Source of the DNA: an uncultured beta proteobacterium
GTDB lineage: Bacteria; Pseudomonadota; Gammaproteobacteria; Burkholderiales; Burkholderiaceae_C
Direction of reading: 5' to 3'
Assembly (NCBI GenBank): GCA_903958915.1
Contig: CAJBVC010000444.1
Location: forward strand, 1-14,648
Length of the DNA stretch: 14,648 bases
Positions 14,076-14,648 of the stretch are shown here, piece by piece. A program made the translations under genes and the position numbers. Position 1 is the first letter of the stretch; the number at the start of each line of letters is the position of its first letter. The notes under the pieces are model-generated. The model was not told the origin of the DNA and made no database searches. It was given only the letters and a program-made list of their open reading frames with translations.

Positions 14076-14103
14076 CCGTCTTTACATCCTTGAAAGGTAC
14101 AAC

Positions 14104-14421
14104 ATGACCACTCCCCAGGGCTCAACAGCCAATGCACAGCAACTTGTTGACGACATCAAGGCCGTGATCACCACGGCTGAAGAAATGCTGGCGGCCACCG
14201 CTGGCGCGGCCGATGACAAGGTGGCGCAGTTGCGTACCCGTATCGAAGACCGTTTGCTTGACGCCAGGGTTCGGCTGCGCGACGCTGAAGCCGCCGTGGT
14301 GGCCAAGTCCAAAGCCATGGCGCGTGCCACCGACGACTATGTGCACGAATCGCCCTGGCAGGCCGTCGGCATTGCGGCCGGTGTGGGCCTGCTGGTGGGC
14401 TTGCTGATCGGGCGCCGCTAG
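14104..14421 (+). CDS. DUF883 family (ElaB/YqjD-type) C-tail-anchored protein
   Basis: 105 residues. A long amphipathic, Ala/Glu/Arg-rich helical region (~10-80, coiled coil likely) is followed by HESPWQAVGIAAGVGLLVGLLIGRR. This is the C-terminal glycine-rich membrane anchor and Arg-Arg end that define the ElaB/YqjD/DUF883 family. In Escherichia coli, family members sit in the inner membrane and have been linked to ribosome association in stationary phase; here that is only by analogy. AAAGG lies 6 bases before the ATG. The next gene begins 14 bases downstream and is YqjE-like, matching the yqjD-yqjE order known from enterobacteria. Confidence 0.9.
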   Translation: MTTPQGSTANAQQLVDDIKAVITTAEEMLAATAGAADDKVAQLRTRIEDRLLDARVRLRDAEAAVVAKSKAMARATDDYVHESPWQAVGIAAGVGLLVGLLIGRR

Positions 14422-14435
14422 AACGCGGGCCTGCC

Positions 14436-14648
14436 GTGCTGCAGCGCATTGCCTCGACGTTACTGGCTACGGCGCAGACGCGCCTGTCCCTGCTATCCAA
14501 TGAAATTCAGGTCGAAAAGCACAACCTGCTCAAGCAGCTTGGCGTGGGGCTGGCGCTGATCTTCTGTCTGGGGGTTGCGGTGGTGTTGCTGGTGGGGCTG
14601 GCAGTGGTGGTCTGGTGGGAGCAGCGGGTGTGGGTGCTGGGTGCTGCG
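14436..14648 (+). CDS. YqjE-like phage holin family (DUF1469) membrane protein, 3' end outside window
   Basis: The 71 readable codons begin with a likely GTG. A short amphipathic part (VLQRIASTLLATAQTRLSLL, then SNEIQVEKHNLLKQ) leads to a hydrophobic helix and a WWEQR turn, with a second helix apparently starting at the edge. This layout is typical of YqjE/holin-like family proteins, which are usually encoded directly after a DUF883 gene. They are inner-membrane proteins of unknown function, and the holin label does not imply phage lysis. GTG at 14436 is chosen because no ATG, GTG or TTG precedes it in frame in the adjacent stretch I read (back to about 14391). The upstream GCGGG is a weak ribosome site. 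Confidence 0.75.
   Translation, partial: MLQRIASTLLATAQTRLSLLSNEIQVEKHNLLKQLGVGLALIFCLGVAVVLLVGLAVVVWWEQRVWVLGAA

Noticed and set aside
14436..14648. Prophage lysis gene (holin)
   Set aside because: The holin label belongs to a family name only; the neighbour is a DUF883 gene as in the housekeeping yqjD-yqjE pair, and no phage gene is present.
1..14648. CRISPR array, tRNA, rRNA, insertion sequence, restriction or anti-phage genes
   Set aside because: I found no regularly spaced repeats, cloverleaf or rRNA segments, transposase motifs or defence domains on either strand.

Overview
The window looks like a chromosomal segment of a betaproteobacterium, most likely order Burkholderiales, family Comamonadaceae (for example a Rhodoferax-like genome). 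This rests on moderately high G+C by eye, protein phrasing typical of that group (Liv-type ABC transporter, signalling domains, the GST), and a G/C-rich hairpin element between livG and livF that resembles an intergenic repeat I remember from Comamonadaceae. The genus is an inference; there is no rRNA or tRNA to fix it.

Region 1 (1-8572) is a two-armed signalling locus built around cyclic-di-GMP. On the left arm, read leftwards, a soluble histidine kinase with an N-terminal bacteriohemerythrin (O2-binding di-iron) domain is followed after 11 bases by a TTG-started response regulator. That regulator has a degenerate HD-GYP domain and runs off the left edge. On the right arm, read rightwards from a shared 158-base divergent promoter region, come three genes. 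The first is a membrane-anchored GAF-PAS-GGDEF-EAL-REC protein with a broken GGDEF and an intact EAL. The second is an HD-GYP phosphodiesterase with all its signature residues. The third is a PAS-PAS histidine kinase. The right-arm genes overlap by 4 bases at each junction (GTGA, ATGA), so they are almost certainly one translationally coupled operon. Each arm carries one kinase and one receiver domain, and the kinase modules and the receivers resemble each other. The simplest reading is a duplicated phosphorelay linking oxygen or redox state to c-di-GMP breakdown: there are two apparently active phosphodiesterase domains and no intact diguanylate cyclase.

Region 2 (8569-13255, minus strand) is a complete branched-chain amino acid/amide-type (HAAT) ABC transporter operon in the order livG, livF, substrate-binding protein, livH, livM. 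It converges on region 1 with a 4-base overlap of stop codons. LivF has Arg in place of the Walker A Lys. The livG-livF gap holds two G/C-rich hairpins, one of which could compete with a helix that hides the livF Shine-Dalgarno. The true substrate is not readable from sequence.

Region 3 (13455-14648, plus strand) is divergent from the liv operon. It holds a small glutathione S-transferase-like protein, a DUF883 (ElaB/YqjD-type) C-tail-anchored protein, and the start of a YqjE-like (phage holin family/DUF1469) membrane protein cut by the right edge. No tRNA, rRNA, CRISPR array, insertion sequence or phage integrase is visible, and there is no gene-free stretch longer than 300 bases.
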